Of a stretch of 64,000 bases of DNA, positions 1 through 8,807 are shown piece after piece. Below the pieces are notes generated by a model. It did not search any database. It saw nothing but the letters and a program-made list of their open reading frames with translations, and was not told the DNA's origin. Both the position numbers and the translations under genes were made by a program. This DNA is from Staphylococcus sp. KG4-3 (GTDB taxonomy: Bacteria; Bacillota; Bacilli; Staphylococcales; Staphylococcaceae), in assembly GCF_033597815.2 (NCBI RefSeq), contig NZ_CP166245.1:2542001-2606000 (forward strand), given 5' to 3'. Positions within the stretch are counted from its first letter, which is position 1; each line of letters opens with the position of its first letter.

Positions 1-845
1 ATTTGTTTCATAGAACGTTTAACACTTCCCGCATACATGCCACCAAATTTAACTAAATGAACCATCAATAAGTATAATCTATAGAATTCGAGACGCTTTT
101 CTACATCTTCGTTTAATGGATAATGTTTGTCATATTCATTGTAAAATGCCTCTGTAAAACCACCAAAGACAGTAGTAATACCTAAATCAAATTCTCTGTC
201 ACCATATAATGGCGCTGGGTCAAATAACGCTGGTGAACCATCTGTCAGGAACATATAATTTCCACCCCATAAATCACCGTGCAATAAAGAGGGTTTACTT
301 GGATGTTGTTTTAATGTATCTACAATTACTGAACGTACAGATTCATATTGTGAAACATCGTCGTCGCTCCAAGCCCCTTGCTCTACTAAGGTTGCTTTCA
401 GATGATCTAAGCGTCGATTCACAAATAATGTTATCCAATTATCTGTCCAACTATTATCAAATGTTATATCTCCACCTTCATAAGGTAAATCAAAACCAAA
501 CTTGCCATTTGCTTGTTGTTTACTATGCATTTGGGCTATTAATTCCCCTAATGCTTCTTGACTTCCTGTACGACCTTCATCTAAATAAGTTAATAATAAA
601 TAAGCGTCGCCCTCAATTTCACCACTACCTATTACTCGTGGTGCAGTAACTTCCGCCTCTTCAAAAAGTTTTAAACCTGAAATTTCTGCGGCAAAAAAAG
701 ATGCCTTTCGATTTCGTTGAACTAATAGAAAATAGGCTCCCTCAGTTGTCTCAATTTTAAATGCTTCGTTTACATCTCCACCGCTAACAGGTGAAATAGA
801 CTTTATATTATTTAAAGGCAATTGTGTTTGCCATGACTGTTTCAT
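1..845 (-). CDS. Fructosamine kinase family protein (partial, 3' end beyond window)
   Basis: About 281 codons are visible; the gene runs off the left edge. The reading frame begins MKQSWQTQLPL and carries the aminoglycoside/choline-kinase fold signature LHGDLWGGN near residue 187, holding the catalytic Asp, and DPAPLYGDREFDLG about 25 residues later, holding the metal-binding Asp. The family phosphorylates the sugar of fructosamines or ribulosamines on glycated amines, which makes the adduct unstable and repairs the protein. A Shine-Dalgarno GGAGGTC lies 6 to 12 bases before the ATG. The gene diverges from pyrD. The fold call is firm; the exact substrate is inferred from the family. Confidence 0.9.
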   Translation of the reverse strand, partial: MKQSWQTQLPLNNIKSISPVSGGDVNEAFKIETTEGAYFLLVQRNRKASFFAAEISGLKLFEEAEVTAPRVIGSGEIEGDAYLLLTYLDEGRTGSQEALGELIAQMHSKQQANGKFGFDLPYEGGDITFDNSWTDNWITLFVNRRLDHLKATLVEQGAWSDDDVSQYESVRSVIVDTLKQHPSKPSLLHGDLWGGNYMFLTDGSPALFDPAPLYGDREFDLGITTVFGGFTEAFYNEYDKHYPLNEDVEKRLEFYRLYLLMVHLVKFGGMYAGSVKRSMKQ

Positions 846-1104
846 GAGTTAGACCTCCAATTATTATAATTAAAAATAAATACATCATTATTATTACCTT
901 TTTTAACTTATGTAATCACTCACATGTTCAAATAAATTATATGTGAAAGTTTTAATAATTCTTTTATTTACTCTAGGCATATAATACGTAAAATGCTAGT
1001 CTATTAAAGACATCTTTTTCAATTTTACTTTTTTTAATTGACTAAGCACTCATCACAATACATAGTTTTATTACAAATAATTTGATAAATGGAGCGATCA
1101 TGAT

Positions 1105-2169
1105 ATGTATAAACTCATCAAACCTATTTTATTCCAAATAGATCCTGAAAAAGCGCACGGTATGACAATTAACGCACTCAAATTCGTCCAAAAATACCCA
1201 AAACTTTTACCTGTTATTAATCAATTATTTCATTATGAAAATGAACGCTTATACCAAAATATCAAAGGCATTCATTTCGACAATCCGATTGGATTAGCGG
1301 CAGGTTTTGATAAATCTTGTGAGGTACCTAAAGCCTTAGAAAACGCTGGTTTTGGCGCACTTGAATTAGGAGGCATCACACCTATACCACAACCTGGCAA
1401 CCCCAAACCACGGATGTATCGCTTAGTGGAAGATAATGCACTGATTAACAGAATGGGTTTTAATAATCTAGGCATGAACAAAGCTTTAAGTAATCTACGC
1501 AAATATAATTATCAAATTCCAATAGGCCTAAATGTTGGTGTTAACAAGACCACATCTTATGATGCGCGTTATGAAGATTATATTAAAGTTATCGATACAT
1601 TTAAAAATGACGTTACCTTTTTTACGGTTAACATCAGCTCTCCTAATACAAAAAACTTACAAAGTTTCCATGATAAAGATGAATTCGCCCAATTGTGCGA
1701 AGCTATTCAATCTTATAAAGAAAAGCAAAATCTAAACGTCCCTATTTTCATCAAACTTACATCTGATTTAACATTAGATGGTCTTAATCAAATGTTAAAA
1801 CCGATAACACAAACCTTTGACGGGATTATACTAGCCAATACAACTCAACAACGTGAGCACTTAAATTCAGACAATCGTCATGAAACAGGTGGATTGAGCG
1901 GAAGACCATTATTCAACCGTAATCTAGAATTAATTTCATATGCTTACAAACAAACAAATGGTGATTTCTTAATTATTGGTACAGGTGGTATTTTCAGTGA
2001 TAATGATGTAATTAAAATGTTACGTAGTGGTGCTTCATTAGTACAAATATATAGTTCTTTAGTCTTTGAAGGACCTGGGTTAACTCAAAAATTAAATAAG
2101 CAACTCGCACATTATCTCAAATCTAATGGTTATAGTAATGTTAGCGAAATTATTGGGTTAGACTCCTAA
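1105..2169 (+). CDS. pyrD: Dihydroorotate dehydrogenase (quinone), class 2
   Basis: This enzyme oxidises dihydroorotate to orotate in pyrimidine synthesis and passes electrons through FMN to the membrane quinone. The 354-residue length and the N-terminal amphipathic stretch (MYKLIKPILFQIDPEKAHG) are those of class 2 enzymes. FMN-site motifs follow: NPIGLAAGFDK near residue 60, GALELGGITP near 88, and VNISSPNT with Ser178/Ser179 at the catalytic-base position (class 1 enzymes use Cys). GGAG lies upstream of the ATG. It stands alone here, away from the other pyr genes, which is usual in staphylococci. Confidence 0.95.
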   Translation: MYKLIKPILFQIDPEKAHGMTINALKFVQKYPKLLPVINQLFHYENERLYQNIKGIHFDNPIGLAAGFDKSCEVPKALENAGFGALELGGITPIPQPGNPKPRMYRLVEDNALINRMGFNNLGMNKALSNLRKYNYQIPIGLNVGVNKTTSYDARYEDYIKVIDTFKNDVTFFTVNISSPNTKNLQSFHDKDEFAQLCEAIQSYKEKQNLNVPIFIKLTSDLTLDGLNQMLKPITQTFDGIILANTTQQREHLNSDNRHETGGLSGRPLFNRNLELISYAYKQTNGDFLIIGTGGIFSDNDVIKMLRSGASLVQIYSSLVFEGPGLTQKLNKQLAHYLKSNGYSNVSEIIGLDS

Positions 2170-2263
2170 TATTTCTAGGTGATTGTCTATGCTCATTCTT
2201 GCACTACCTCTTTTACTTTAATAATAATAGGGTATATGTATAATAAAAGGAGGTAGTGCCATT

Positions 2264-2686
2264 ATGTATAAAAATATATTATTAGCTTATGATTTTGATA
2301 ATTCGTTTAACAATGTACCTGAAGAGTTGCAAAATCTAACCGCTAGCGTAGATGATGCTGAAATTACAGTATTCCACGTTATACCAGAAAGTGAGTTAGA
2401 AACTTCAGTACGGTATGATAATAAACACTTTGAAGATTTGGCACATGAAAAAAGCGAATTACTCGAACCTTTTGTTAACAAATTAGAAGACCTAGGTTTA
2501 AATGTAAATATTAGATTTAGCACAGGCTACATCAAAAACTCAATTTTGTCAGAAATTAACGAACATAGCTATGATATTATTGTAATGAGTAATACACGTA
2601 CAAAATCAGATATTAAAAATATACTTGGTAATGTGACACACAAGATTGCAAGTAACGTAGATATACCTGTACTTATCGTAAATTAG
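2264..2686 (+). CDS. Universal stress protein (UspA family)
   Basis: A single-domain cytoplasmic UspA-fold protein of 140 residues that begins MYKNILLAYDFDNSF. The family usually binds ATP through a Gly-rich loop of the form G-x2-G-x9-G-(S/T). Here the loop region reads VMSNTRTKSDIKNILGNVTHK, so the first glycines are absent and only LGNVT remains. It may bind nucleotide poorly or not at all. A strong AGGAGGT precedes the ATG, and a promoter-like TATAAT-type stretch lies in the 90-base gap after pyrD. The gene appears monocistronic and ends at the shared terminator at 2697-2745. Confidence 0.85.
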   Translation: MYKNILLAYDFDNSFNNVPEELQNLTASVDDAEITVFHVIPESELETSVRYDNKHFEDLAHEKSELLEPFVNKLEDLGLNVNIRFSTGYIKNSILSEINEHSYDIIVMSNTRTKSDIKNILGNVTHKIASNVDIPVLIVN

Positions 2687-2696
2687 CTTTCATGTA

Positions 2697-2745
2697 AAAA
2701 ACTCAATTCTTCTATCATAAATGAATAGAAGAATTGAGTTTTATT
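2697..2745. terminator. Bidirectional intrinsic terminator between usp and HAD genes
   Basis: The sequence forms a hairpin of about 17 bp (AAACTCAATTCTTCTAT with ATAGAAGAATTGAGTTT, loop of about 9). A-rich and T-rich flanks lie on both sides, so it can end both the usp transcript and the convergent HAD transcript. Confidence 0.9.
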
Positions 2746-2747
2746 TT

Positions 2748-3560
2748 TTATTGCTGTTGCTTCAAATACTGTTCAATCACTTGTAAAACACCAGAGTCAT
2801 CATTTGAAGGTGCTTTATGCTGGGCAACCGCTTCTACCTCAGGGCTACAATTAGCCATCGCATAGCTATGCGTAGTTAAGCCTAACATTTCTATATCATT
2901 ATTGGCATCTCCAAATGCTAATAACTCGTCATGTTCAATCCCCCATTGTTTTAATATGTCTTGAATCGCAACACCTTTATTAACATTTGGTAAAATAAGA
3001 TCCACACTATCGTTACCGCTTGTTACTGCACGTAATTCTCCTCTAAATTTAGTTTCTAATGCATCTATAACTGCTTTAACCAAATCTTTATCTTTGATGC
3101 GCATTGCAACTTTTACAAAATTATCTTCTTCTATATGTTCAAAAGACTCTACTTTTTCAATATCATAATAGTAGTTACTAATAAAATTCAAAAACTCCTC
3201 GCTACATGTCTGTTTCACGTAAGCTGATTTAATACCACTCAACACAATATCTGCTAGCCCAAAGTCTCTTGTAAGTGTCTCCACGACATCATAAATGAGT
3301 TGTTGATCAAAATAATAAGATGTCATCAATTCATTATCATAATAAGTAACAGCACCATTTTCAGCAACATACGTGATATGTTGGTCTTTTTCCGGAAAAA
3401 ATGACTGTAATTGAGCATATTGATTACCACTTGCCACAATAAATTTAATATCTTGACGCTTCAACTCATTGAATATTTTCTCAAAATATACCTTATCGTA
3501 TGTGTGATCCGATTTTAAAAAGGTCCCATCTTTATCTACAGCAATTGCTTTTATCATCAT
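2748..3560 (-). CDS. Cof-type HAD-IIB family sugar phosphatase
   Basis: A 270-residue soluble phosphatase of the haloacid dehalogenase superfamily. Motif I is AVDKDGTF near residue 8, containing the nucleophile and acid/base Asp pair. Motif II is the ASGN stretch near residue 44. Motif IV is LAFGDANNDIEML near residue 215, which binds Mg. The large cap inserted between motifs II and III is the C2B (Cof) type, and members usually act on sugar phosphates or nucleotide phosphates. GGGAG precedes two adjacent ATG codons, either of which could start translation. No neighbour indicates a substrate. Confidence 0.88.
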   Translation of the reverse strand: MMIKAIAVDKDGTFLKSDHTYDKVYFEKIFNELKRQDIKFIVASGNQYAQLQSFFPEKDQHITYVAENGAVTYYDNELMTSYYFDQQLIYDVVETLTRDFGLADIVLSGIKSAYVKQTCSEEFLNFISNYYYDIEKVESFEHIEEDNFVKVAMRIKDKDLVKAVIDALETKFRGELRAVTSGNDSVDLILPNVNKGVAIQDILKQWGIEHDELLAFGDANNDIEMLGLTTHSYAMANCSPEVEAVAQHKAPSNDDSGVLQVIEQYLKQQQ

Positions 3561-3615
3561 TGATACTCCCTTCTGCTCTCGAAGATATAATTAAATAACC
3601 ATATACTTGCTTAAA

Positions 3616-3996
3616 TTACATTACAATAATATTAAAAAGGTGACCATCAATATCTCTAAATAAGCCACCATAATACCCTTCGTGCATAGTACCACTTTGT
3701 AGGACTTCTCCACCTGATGCTTCAACTTGTTCTAATAAGCAATCCACCTCTTCCGGTTCAGATACAGAAATAGAAACTAATGTACTATGACTTCCGACAT
3801 TTGAAACTTGGGCGACTTTCTCAAATTGATTACGTTCAATAAGCATTATGACTTTATTATCTAAAGTTTCAATTCCTCTCATTTTATCTAAAACTGCTTC
3901 GTTTCTTTTGATTGTAAAACCTATTTCACTAAAAAATGTTTCACTTGCTGCTAAATCTTCTACCGGTAAATTAAGCCAAGATGATTGTATATTCAT
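3616..3996 (-). CDS. VOC family protein (glyoxalase/bleomycin-resistance fold)
   Basis: The protein has about 126 residues and one vicinal-oxygen-chelate domain made of two beta-alpha-beta-beta-beta modules, beginning MNIQSSWLNLPVEDLAASETFF and ending FRDIDGHLFNIIVM. The first module has the usual partner-substrate pattern (L-P-V-x-D-L). I place the start at the inner ATG because the run GGGGGGAAC just before it is a Shine-Dalgarno, whereas the frame's upstream ATG lies inside that run. The sequence resembles staphylococcal glyoxalase-like proteins of unknown substrate. No function beyond the fold is claimed. Confidence 0.8.
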   Translation of the reverse strand: MNIQSSWLNLPVEDLAASETFFSEIGFTIKRNEAVLDKMRGIETLDNKVIMLIERNQFEKVAQVSNVGSHSTLVSISVSEPEEVDCLLEQVEASGGEVLQSGTMHEGYYGGLFRDIDGHLFNIIVM

Positions 3997-4011
3997 TTTA
4001 GTTCCCCCCAT

Positions 4012-4350
4012 TTTTTATCACCATACCATACTCCACTTTTAAAGTGCTATAAAGAACCTGTCTCATGCCTCTTCTTTCACTTTTATACGACAAGTTTTTA
4101 ATGAAATAACGATAATAAATCATTATTTATTTGACACATAATCTCTAAATAAGTTAAAGTTTTCAACATCTTATTTGCTTATTTTCAACACTTTAAAGCA
4201 TCTGAAGATAGTTATAACCAAATTATGATGAAATTAATGTCTATTGATAATCGTCACTATTTTATGGCACTTGAATGATCAAATCCTACATATCTCTGAT
4301 TATTCGTTTTACATTAGCCATATTGTTTTAACTAAAAGGAGTAAAATAAA
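4012..4350. other. Intergenic region, 339 bp
   Basis: It lies between the divergent VOC and MBL genes. It contains the start region of the VOC gene, the coding-like remnant at 4153-4278, and AAAGGAG before the MBL gene. No clear operator or hairpin was seen. Confidence 0.6.
4153..4278 (+). pseudogene. Possible remnant of a regulator C-terminus
   Basis: After a stop at 4150-4152 the frame stays open for 41 codons and reads like a protein end (FQHFKASEDSYNQIMM then SIDNRHYFMALE, stop). It has normal codon use but no start codon until the Met pair at 4228. The aromatic and acidic spacing resembles the last helix of TetR-like regulators, which often sit beside MBL hydrolases, but that assignment is weak. 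It could also be chance. No Shine-Dalgarno supports translation of the short internal frame. Confidence 0.28.
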
Positions 4351-5178
4351 ATGACTAGTACAATCAATGTGCACGTCTTACACACTGGTTCAGTGATTGT
4401 AGATGAAGCATTACCATTCAACTATAAATATAATCCACCTTTAGCATGGACCGGATTATTTAGATCTAAAAAGAAACAACTGCGCTTACCTGTATCTGTG
4501 TATCTTATAGAACATCCAAAGGGTCTTATTCTAATTGACACGGGTTGGCATGAAATCAATCGAACAAAGCCTATTAAAAATTTAGCTTTTCAATATCCAA
4601 TAAACAAGGCAGTTTTACCTAAAGGTACTGCGGTACATGAACAAATTGAAGCATTAGGCTATCAACCTTCGGATATAGATTATGTGATGTTGAGTCATTT
4701 ACACTGTGATCATGCTGATGGCTTAGCACATGTAGCTGACGCAAAAAACATCTTAGTCAGTGAAGTGGAATGGAACGCTGCAAACAACGATAAAATACGT
4801 TATCTTCCACACCAATGGGACAATATTGCTATTCAAACCTATCCTTTAAAAGATAATGGCATTGGACCTACAGGTAAATCCTTTGATTTATTTGGAGATG
4901 GTACACTCGTGTTTATTCATACACCAGGGCATAGCGCTGGGCTATGTACTACACGTGTTAAAGCACATAAAGATGATGCGTCATACTTATTGTTAGCTTC
5001 AGACGTAGGTTATGCTGAAAAATCATGGAAAAACGGTATTTTACCTGGCCTCGTAGTAGATAAAGATGATGCAATAAAATCATTAAATTGGGTAAAAGCA
5101 CAAGCAATAGATAAAGATTGTGTCAAAGCCATTGCTAATCATGATGCCGAAGTCCAACCACAAGTCATTTCTTTATAG
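4351..5178 (+). CDS. MBL-fold metallo-hydrolase (N-acyl homoserine lactonase-like subfamily)
   Basis: This is a 275-residue metallo-beta-lactamase-fold hydrolase. Metal ligands are visible in SHLHCDHADG (His116, His118, Asp120, His121), HTPGHSAGL (His194) and LLASDVGYA (the bridging Asp near 218), with a further His in ANHDAE near the C-terminus. This is a complete two-metal site. The architecture, starting with a strand and an IDTG loop, matches proteins annotated as AHL lactonase family. Staphylococci do not make acyl-homoserine lactones, so the true substrate is unknown. AAAGGAG precedes the ATG. The stop codon lies within the following hairpin. Confidence 0.85.
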   Translation: MTSTINVHVLHTGSVIVDEALPFNYKYNPPLAWTGLFRSKKKQLRLPVSVYLIEHPKGLILIDTGWHEINRTKPIKNLAFQYPINKAVLPKGTAVHEQIEALGYQPSDIDYVMLSHLHCDHADGLAHVADAKNILVSEVEWNAANNDKIRYLPHQWDNIAIQTYPLKDNGIGPTGKSFDLFGDGTLVFIHTPGHSAGLCTTRVKAHKDDASYLLLASDVGYAEKSWKNGILPGLVVDKDDAIKSLNWVKAQAIDKDCVKAIANHDAEVQPQVISL

Positions 5179-5208
5179 TGAAATACTAATTAAACTGTAT
5201 TTCACTAT
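5175..5208 (+). terminator. Hairpin overlapping the MBL stop codon
   Basis: A perfect 12-bp stem (ATAGTGAAATAC with GTATTTCACTAT) has a 10-base loop and contains the TAG stop. The trailing T-run is missing, so it may stabilise the 3' end as much as terminate. Confidence 0.5.
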
Positions 5209-5306
5209 AAAAGCAATAAAATCTAATATTTGATTTATAACAATTACAATCAAACAAATTATAAGCAAAAATATAGTAACCTTAATAGATGAATAGATAA
5301 ACTGAT

Positions 5307-5360
5307 AAGGGCGTGCATATATGAGTATATCCAAGTTATTACTTACCTCGCCCTTTTTAC
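5307..5360 (+). terminator. Isolated terminator-like hairpin, possible sRNA 3' end
   Basis: The stem AAGGGCG/CGCCCTT has a 35-base loop and five following T. It lies 130 bp after the MBL gene and 230 bp before the permease, so it ends neither tightly. It could terminate read-through or a short unannotated transcript. Confidence 0.4.
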
Positions 5361-5489
5361 ATAATCTAAAAATTATAAATTACAAAATCCAACATCACCG
5401 AAAGGATAAATAATTACTTTAAGCAACTAATGACACCAAAATAAGCTATAATACATTATTCTTCATATATGTTCTCTAAATTTTCGCGA

Positions 5490-5504
5490 AATTTTCTGAA
5501 TATT
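5490..5504 (+). promoter_or_regulatory. CodY-like box upstream of permease
   Basis: AATTTTCTGAATATT matches the CodY consensus AATTTTCWGAAAATT at 14 of 15 positions. A weaker overlapping copy (AATTTTCGCGAAATT, 5479-5493) adjoins it. Its position about 85 bp before the start fits control of amino acid uptake by CodY. Confidence 0.55.
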
Positions 5505-5587
5505 TAGAGATATTTATGCTATGATATAAATTATCATAATTTAGTTATAAAGTTTTACAATATAGTATTCATTGGGAGAGGTTTATT

Positions 5588-7018
5588 ATGAAAGATTTTT
5601 TTTACAAAATTTTTAAAAAGGCAGAACCATCCGTTTATCAAGTGAAGGATGCCCATTTAAATAGAACATTACGAGTTAAAGACTTTTTAGCTTTAGGTGT
5701 CGGCACCATAGTTTCTACTTCTATTTTCACGCTACCTGGCGTTGTTGCAGCACAACACACAGGCCCTGCAGTTGCACTTTCATTCTTATTAGCAGCAGTA
5801 GTAGCTGGGCTTGTGTCTTTTGCATATGCTGAAATGTCATCTGCAATGCCCTTTGCTGGTTCAGCCTATTCATGGATTAATGTAGTATTTGGTGAAGTGT
5901 TTGGCTGGGTGGCAGGTTGGGCTTTACTTGCTGAATATTTTATTGCTGTCGCCTTTGTTGCATCAGGTTTTTCCGCGAACTTACGTGGTTTAGTTTCGCC
6001 ATTAGGTCTCGAATTACCAAAATCACTTTCTAACACATTAGGTAACGATGGCGGTGTCATTGATATTGTCGCAGCTATCGTGATTATTCTTACAACTTGT
6101 TTATTAGCATATGGTGTATCAGCAGCAGCACGTATCGAAAACATCCTTGTCGTCATTAAAGTATTAGCCGTATTATTATTTATTATCGTAGGTTTAACAG
6201 TTATTGATTTCAGTAATTATGTGCCATTTATTCCTGAACATAAAGTTACTGAAACTGGATCGTTTGGAGGATGGCAAGGTATCTATGCTGGTGTGTCTAT
6301 GATTTTCTTAGCATATATCGGCTTTGATTCAATAGCTGCTAATTCAGCCGAAGCAATCAATCCACAAAAGACAATGCCTAGAGGGATCTTAGGATCACTA
6401 CTCATTGCTGTAGTATTATTTGTTGCAGTTTCGCTTGTGCTTGTTGGTATGTTTACATACTCAGCATATGCTGGTAACGCAGAACCTGTTGGTTGGGCAT
6501 TAAGACAAAGCGGATTTGGTGTAGTAGCCGCAGTAGTACAAGCAATTTCTGTAATTGGCATGTTTACAGCACTCATCGGTATGATGTTAGCAGGTTCACG
6601 TTTATTATATTCTTTTGGTCGAGACGGCCTCTTGCCTTCATGGTTAGGAAAATTAAATAATAAAAACTTGCCTAATCGCGCTCTAATAATACTTACTATA
6701 ATTGCTGTAATTATTGGATCAATGTTCCCATTTGCGTTCTTGGCTCAATTAATATCTGCTGGTACACTCGTCGCATTTATGTTTGTTTCTATAGGTATTT
6801 TTGGTTTACGTCCTAGAGAAGGTAAAGACATTCCAGTCCCAGCATTCAAAATGCCTTTTTATCCTGTAATGCCGATTATCACATTCGTGAGTGTAGTCAC
6901 CGTATTTTGGGGCCTAGGTGCAGAAGCAAAATTATATACACTCGGCTGGTTTATCATAGGGCTAATTATTTATCTCATTTATGGTGTGAGACATTCTAAA
7001 AAAGGAAAACCTTCTTAA
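5588..7018 (+). CDS. APC-family amino acid permease (YfnA/CAT-like)
   Basis: A 476-residue integral membrane transporter with about 12 hydrophobic helices. The N-terminal cytoplasmic segment LNRTLRVKDFLALGVGTIV leads into helix 1, which carries the substrate-site motif of the amino acid-polyamine-organocation family. The consensus stretch FLAYIGFDSIAANSAEAINPQKTMPRG (about residues 238-264) is split across the loop after helix 6 and is typical of the cationic amino acid transporter group. It probably imports an amino acid by proton symport; the substrate is not determined by sequence. A CodY-like box upstream suggests induction under amino acid limitation. It is monocistronic with its own terminator. 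Confidence 0.88.
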   Translation: MKDFFYKIFKKAEPSVYQVKDAHLNRTLRVKDFLALGVGTIVSTSIFTLPGVVAAQHTGPAVALSFLLAAVVAGLVSFAYAEMSSAMPFAGSAYSWINVVFGEVFGWVAGWALLAEYFIAVAFVASGFSANLRGLVSPLGLELPKSLSNTLGNDGGVIDIVAAIVIILTTCLLAYGVSAAARIENILVVIKVLAVLLFIIVGLTVIDFSNYVPFIPEHKVTETGSFGGWQGIYAGVSMIFLAYIGFDSIAANSAEAINPQKTMPRGILGSLLIAVVLFVAVSLVLVGMFTYSAYAGNAEPVGWALRQSGFGVVAAVVQAISVIGMFTALIGMMLAGSRLLYSFGRDGLLPSWLGKLNNKNLPNRALIILTIIAVIIGSMFPFAFLAQLISAGTLVAFMFVSIGIFGLRPREGKDIPVPAFKMPFYPVMPIITFVSVVTVFWGLGAEAKLYTLGWFIIGLIIYLIYGVRHSKKGKPS

Positions 7019-7019
7019 T

Positions 7020-7062
7020 AAAAAAACAGGGTCGAATACATTAGTGTTCGACCCTGTTTTTT
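7020..7062 (+). terminator. Intrinsic terminator after permease
   Basis: The hairpin AACAGGGTCGAA / TTCGACCCTGTT is followed by T-rich sequence. A-rich sequence on the other side may also serve the convergent MarR gene. Confidence 0.88.
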
Positions 7063-7077
7063 ATGTTAGAAAAAGGA

Positions 7078-7494
7078 TTATTCTTCATCCTCGTCTATTT
7101 GGGATAACTTACGAATATTAGAAAAATCTACTTTTTTAATTAATTTTTCATAGGTATTTAATGCCGATTCTGTAATTTTAAGTCCTTCTTCTGTCAAATA
7201 GATATACATAGCACGTTGATCTTCAACACATTCTTGTCTTACAACTAATGCTTTTTCTGGTTTTTCTATTCGTACAATCAATCTAGACATTGCACTTTGG
7301 CTTAAATCAACAATTTTTATCAAATCATTAATTTTATATTTTTTCCCTTTAGCTTTATAAATTTCATATAATACATAAAATTCTTTCAAGCTTAAATTGT
7401 AAGATTGCTTCATTTTTTTCTCAATTAATGTTTCTATATAATGAACGTATTTGGTTAATTGTACCCAATTATCAATTTTTTGTTGTTTTTCCAT
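7078..7494 (-). CDS. MarR/SarA-family winged-helix transcriptional regulator
   Basis: This 138-residue DNA-binding protein begins with an amphipathic dimerisation helix (WVQLTKYVHYIETLIEKKMKQ), then LSLKEFYVLYEIYKAKGKKYKINDLIK, recognition region LSQSAMSRLIVRIEK, and a wing with the conserved D-x-R (VEDQRAMYIYLTEEG). This is the single-domain SarA/MarR layout. The second of two tandem ATGs is chosen because GGGAGG lies 5 bases before it and only 2 before the first. It does not match SarA, SarZ, MgrA or Rot closely enough to name. The tail is acidic (IDEDEE). Its target is unknown; it is next to fhuD2 but transcribed from its own promoter region. Confidence 0.82.
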   Translation of the reverse strand: MEKQQKIDNWVQLTKYVHYIETLIEKKMKQSYNLSLKEFYVLYEIYKAKGKKYKINDLIKIVDLSQSAMSRLIVRIEKPEKALVVRQECVEDQRAMYIYLTEEGLKITESALNTYEKLIKKVDFSNIRKLSQIDEDEE

Positions 7495-7861
7495 CATATC
7501 CTCCCAAAGATATATGTGTATGATTACTTATCATAGTTTATCTTTTACTCATTAAATTATCTATATTATAGTTAGCCAATGCAATATTCATCTATCATAT
7601 ATAAATCCCTAAGGCACAATTTATGAATTGTTATTAATATCTTACATCATCATAACGTATATTGAAATATTTGCCTGTGACCTTTTAAATTAATACATAA
7701 ATTCGATTAGTCTTACTAAAACATTTAAAATTTCTTAATATCACTTAATTATTAAATCTCGATTTGACCAAAAATAATATCTAAAAAGTTCTCACTAAAA
7801 AACACCAATCCATTAAATGAAATAGATTGATGTTTTATTTGAGCATGGTAATATAAATCGA
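7495..7861. other. Intergenic region, 367 bp
   Basis: It contains the upstream region of the MarR-type gene and the fhuD2 terminator. The middle (about 7540-7790) is AT-rich, and I see no gene, operator or repeat in it. Confidence 0.6.
7798..7837 (-). terminator. Terminator of fhuD2
   Basis: The stem AAAACACCAATC pairs with GATTGATGTTTT around a 14-base loop, with A/T-rich flanks, just downstream of fhuD2 on the minus strand. Confidence 0.7.
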
Positions 7862-8773
7862 TTAATGTTGTAATAATTTTTCTTTTAAATCTTTACGTTC
7901 ATAGTCTAATGAATACGGATCATTTAACCAGTAAATACCTTCATCTACTTTAAACGTTTGACCTTTTTTAACTGTATCTGTGTTCTTCCAAACATCTTTA
8001 TTTTCAAATGATAAATCACTGTCTTTAGCAACTGGCGTTACCACGTAATCACCCGTCATTTCAGGAATTTGTTCTTCAGAAATATCTGCCAAGTCTTTTT
8101 TTTGTGTTGCTTTTTCTACTTTCCCAGGCATTTTCAGTCCAAAGGAATCATATAGAATTTCACTGCCGTGGCCATATGTTTTTCCTAATGCATAGATTTT
8201 TTTATCAAAGTCTTTAATGATTGATACTGTAGTATCTGCACCAATAGCGTCTTTAATTTCTTTTCCATCGTCCTTAGTTTTTTCTTCCCATTGCTTAACC
8301 CATGCATTTGCTTTATCTTCTTTACCTACAATTTTACCTAACTCTTTATGTTGTTCTTTATAGTCATGTTTCATGTAGTCAAAAGCTATTGTAGGTGCAA
8401 CTTTATTTAATTTTTTGATATTTTTATCTGTATTATACGTAATTATCAAATCCGGCTTAAGTTTTGCTACACTTTCAACATTTTCAGCATCTACTTTTTC
8501 TACATCTTTAAATTTATCTTTTAAAACTTTGCTATCATTTATAATATTAGCTACGCCAACGATATTGGCATCAAGTTGTTTCAATCCCCCTGCATATGTA
8601 GCCCCTAAGACTACAATACGTTTAGGTTTTTTCGGTATTTCAACTTTTTTTCCTGAGTCTTGTTTATATGTTGTCTTTTCACTATTTCCCTTTGACGACT
8701 TGTCATTTGAATCATTGCCACATGCTGCTAGCACAAGTATTAAAGCTAGCAATGGTAATAATATTTTTTTCAT
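7862..8773 (-). CDS. fhuD2: Ferric hydroxamate-binding lipoprotein, FhuD2-like
   Basis: This extracellular substrate-binding lipoprotein captures Fe(III)-hydroxamate siderophores and works with the FhuCBG importer encoded elsewhere. The 303-residue form starts MKKILLPLLALILVLAACG, a signal peptide with lipobox LAAC; the longer upstream frame lacks a ribosome site, while AGGGGAT lies before this ATG. The mature protein carries the class III binding-protein fold (VEIPKKPKRIVVLGATYAGG, KLKPDLIITYNT, HGSEILYDSFGLKMPG). Its C-terminal YWLNDPYSLDYERKDLKEKL closely resembles S. aureus FhuD2. The overlapping promoter and Fur-like box support iron control. It is monocistronic, since nikE ends at its own terminator. 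Confidence 0.88.
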   Translation of the reverse strand: MKKILLPLLALILVLAACGNDSNDKSSKGNSEKTTYKQDSGKKVEIPKKPKRIVVLGATYAGGLKQLDANIVGVANIINDSKVLKDKFKDVEKVDAENVESVAKLKPDLIITYNTDKNIKKLNKVAPTIAFDYMKHDYKEQHKELGKIVGKEDKANAWVKQWEEKTKDDGKEIKDAIGADTTVSIIKDFDKKIYALGKTYGHGSEILYDSFGLKMPGKVEKATQKKDLADISEEQIPEMTGDYVVTPVAKDSDLSFENKDVWKNTDTVKKGQTFKVDEGIYWLNDPYSLDYERKDLKEKLLQH

Positions 8774-8807
8774 GCTTAAAATATCCCCTTTTCTCATATT
8801 GTATTTA

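Larger units (their letters stand above)
5209..5587. other. Upstream region of the amino acid permease
   Basis: This is a 379-bp AT-rich gap. A second hairpin (AAGGGCG at 5307-5313 with CGCCCTT at 5349-5355, followed by five T) lies mid-gap and looks like a terminator with no obvious transcript of its own. Further on, a dyad TCTCTAAAT (5473-5481) / ATTTAGAGA (5502-5510) encloses the CodY-like box. GGGAGAGG precedes the permease ATG. Confidence 0.55.

Noticed and set aside
209..649. Open frame antisense to the fructosamine kinase
   Set aside because: The minus-strand kinase has intact family motifs through the same bases; the plus-strand frame is His/Leu-rich with no homology.
4351..5178. Quorum-quenching AHL lactonase as true function
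   Set aside because: The family name comes from sequence similarity in a broad MBL group; no acyl-homoserine lactone signalling is expected in staphylococci.
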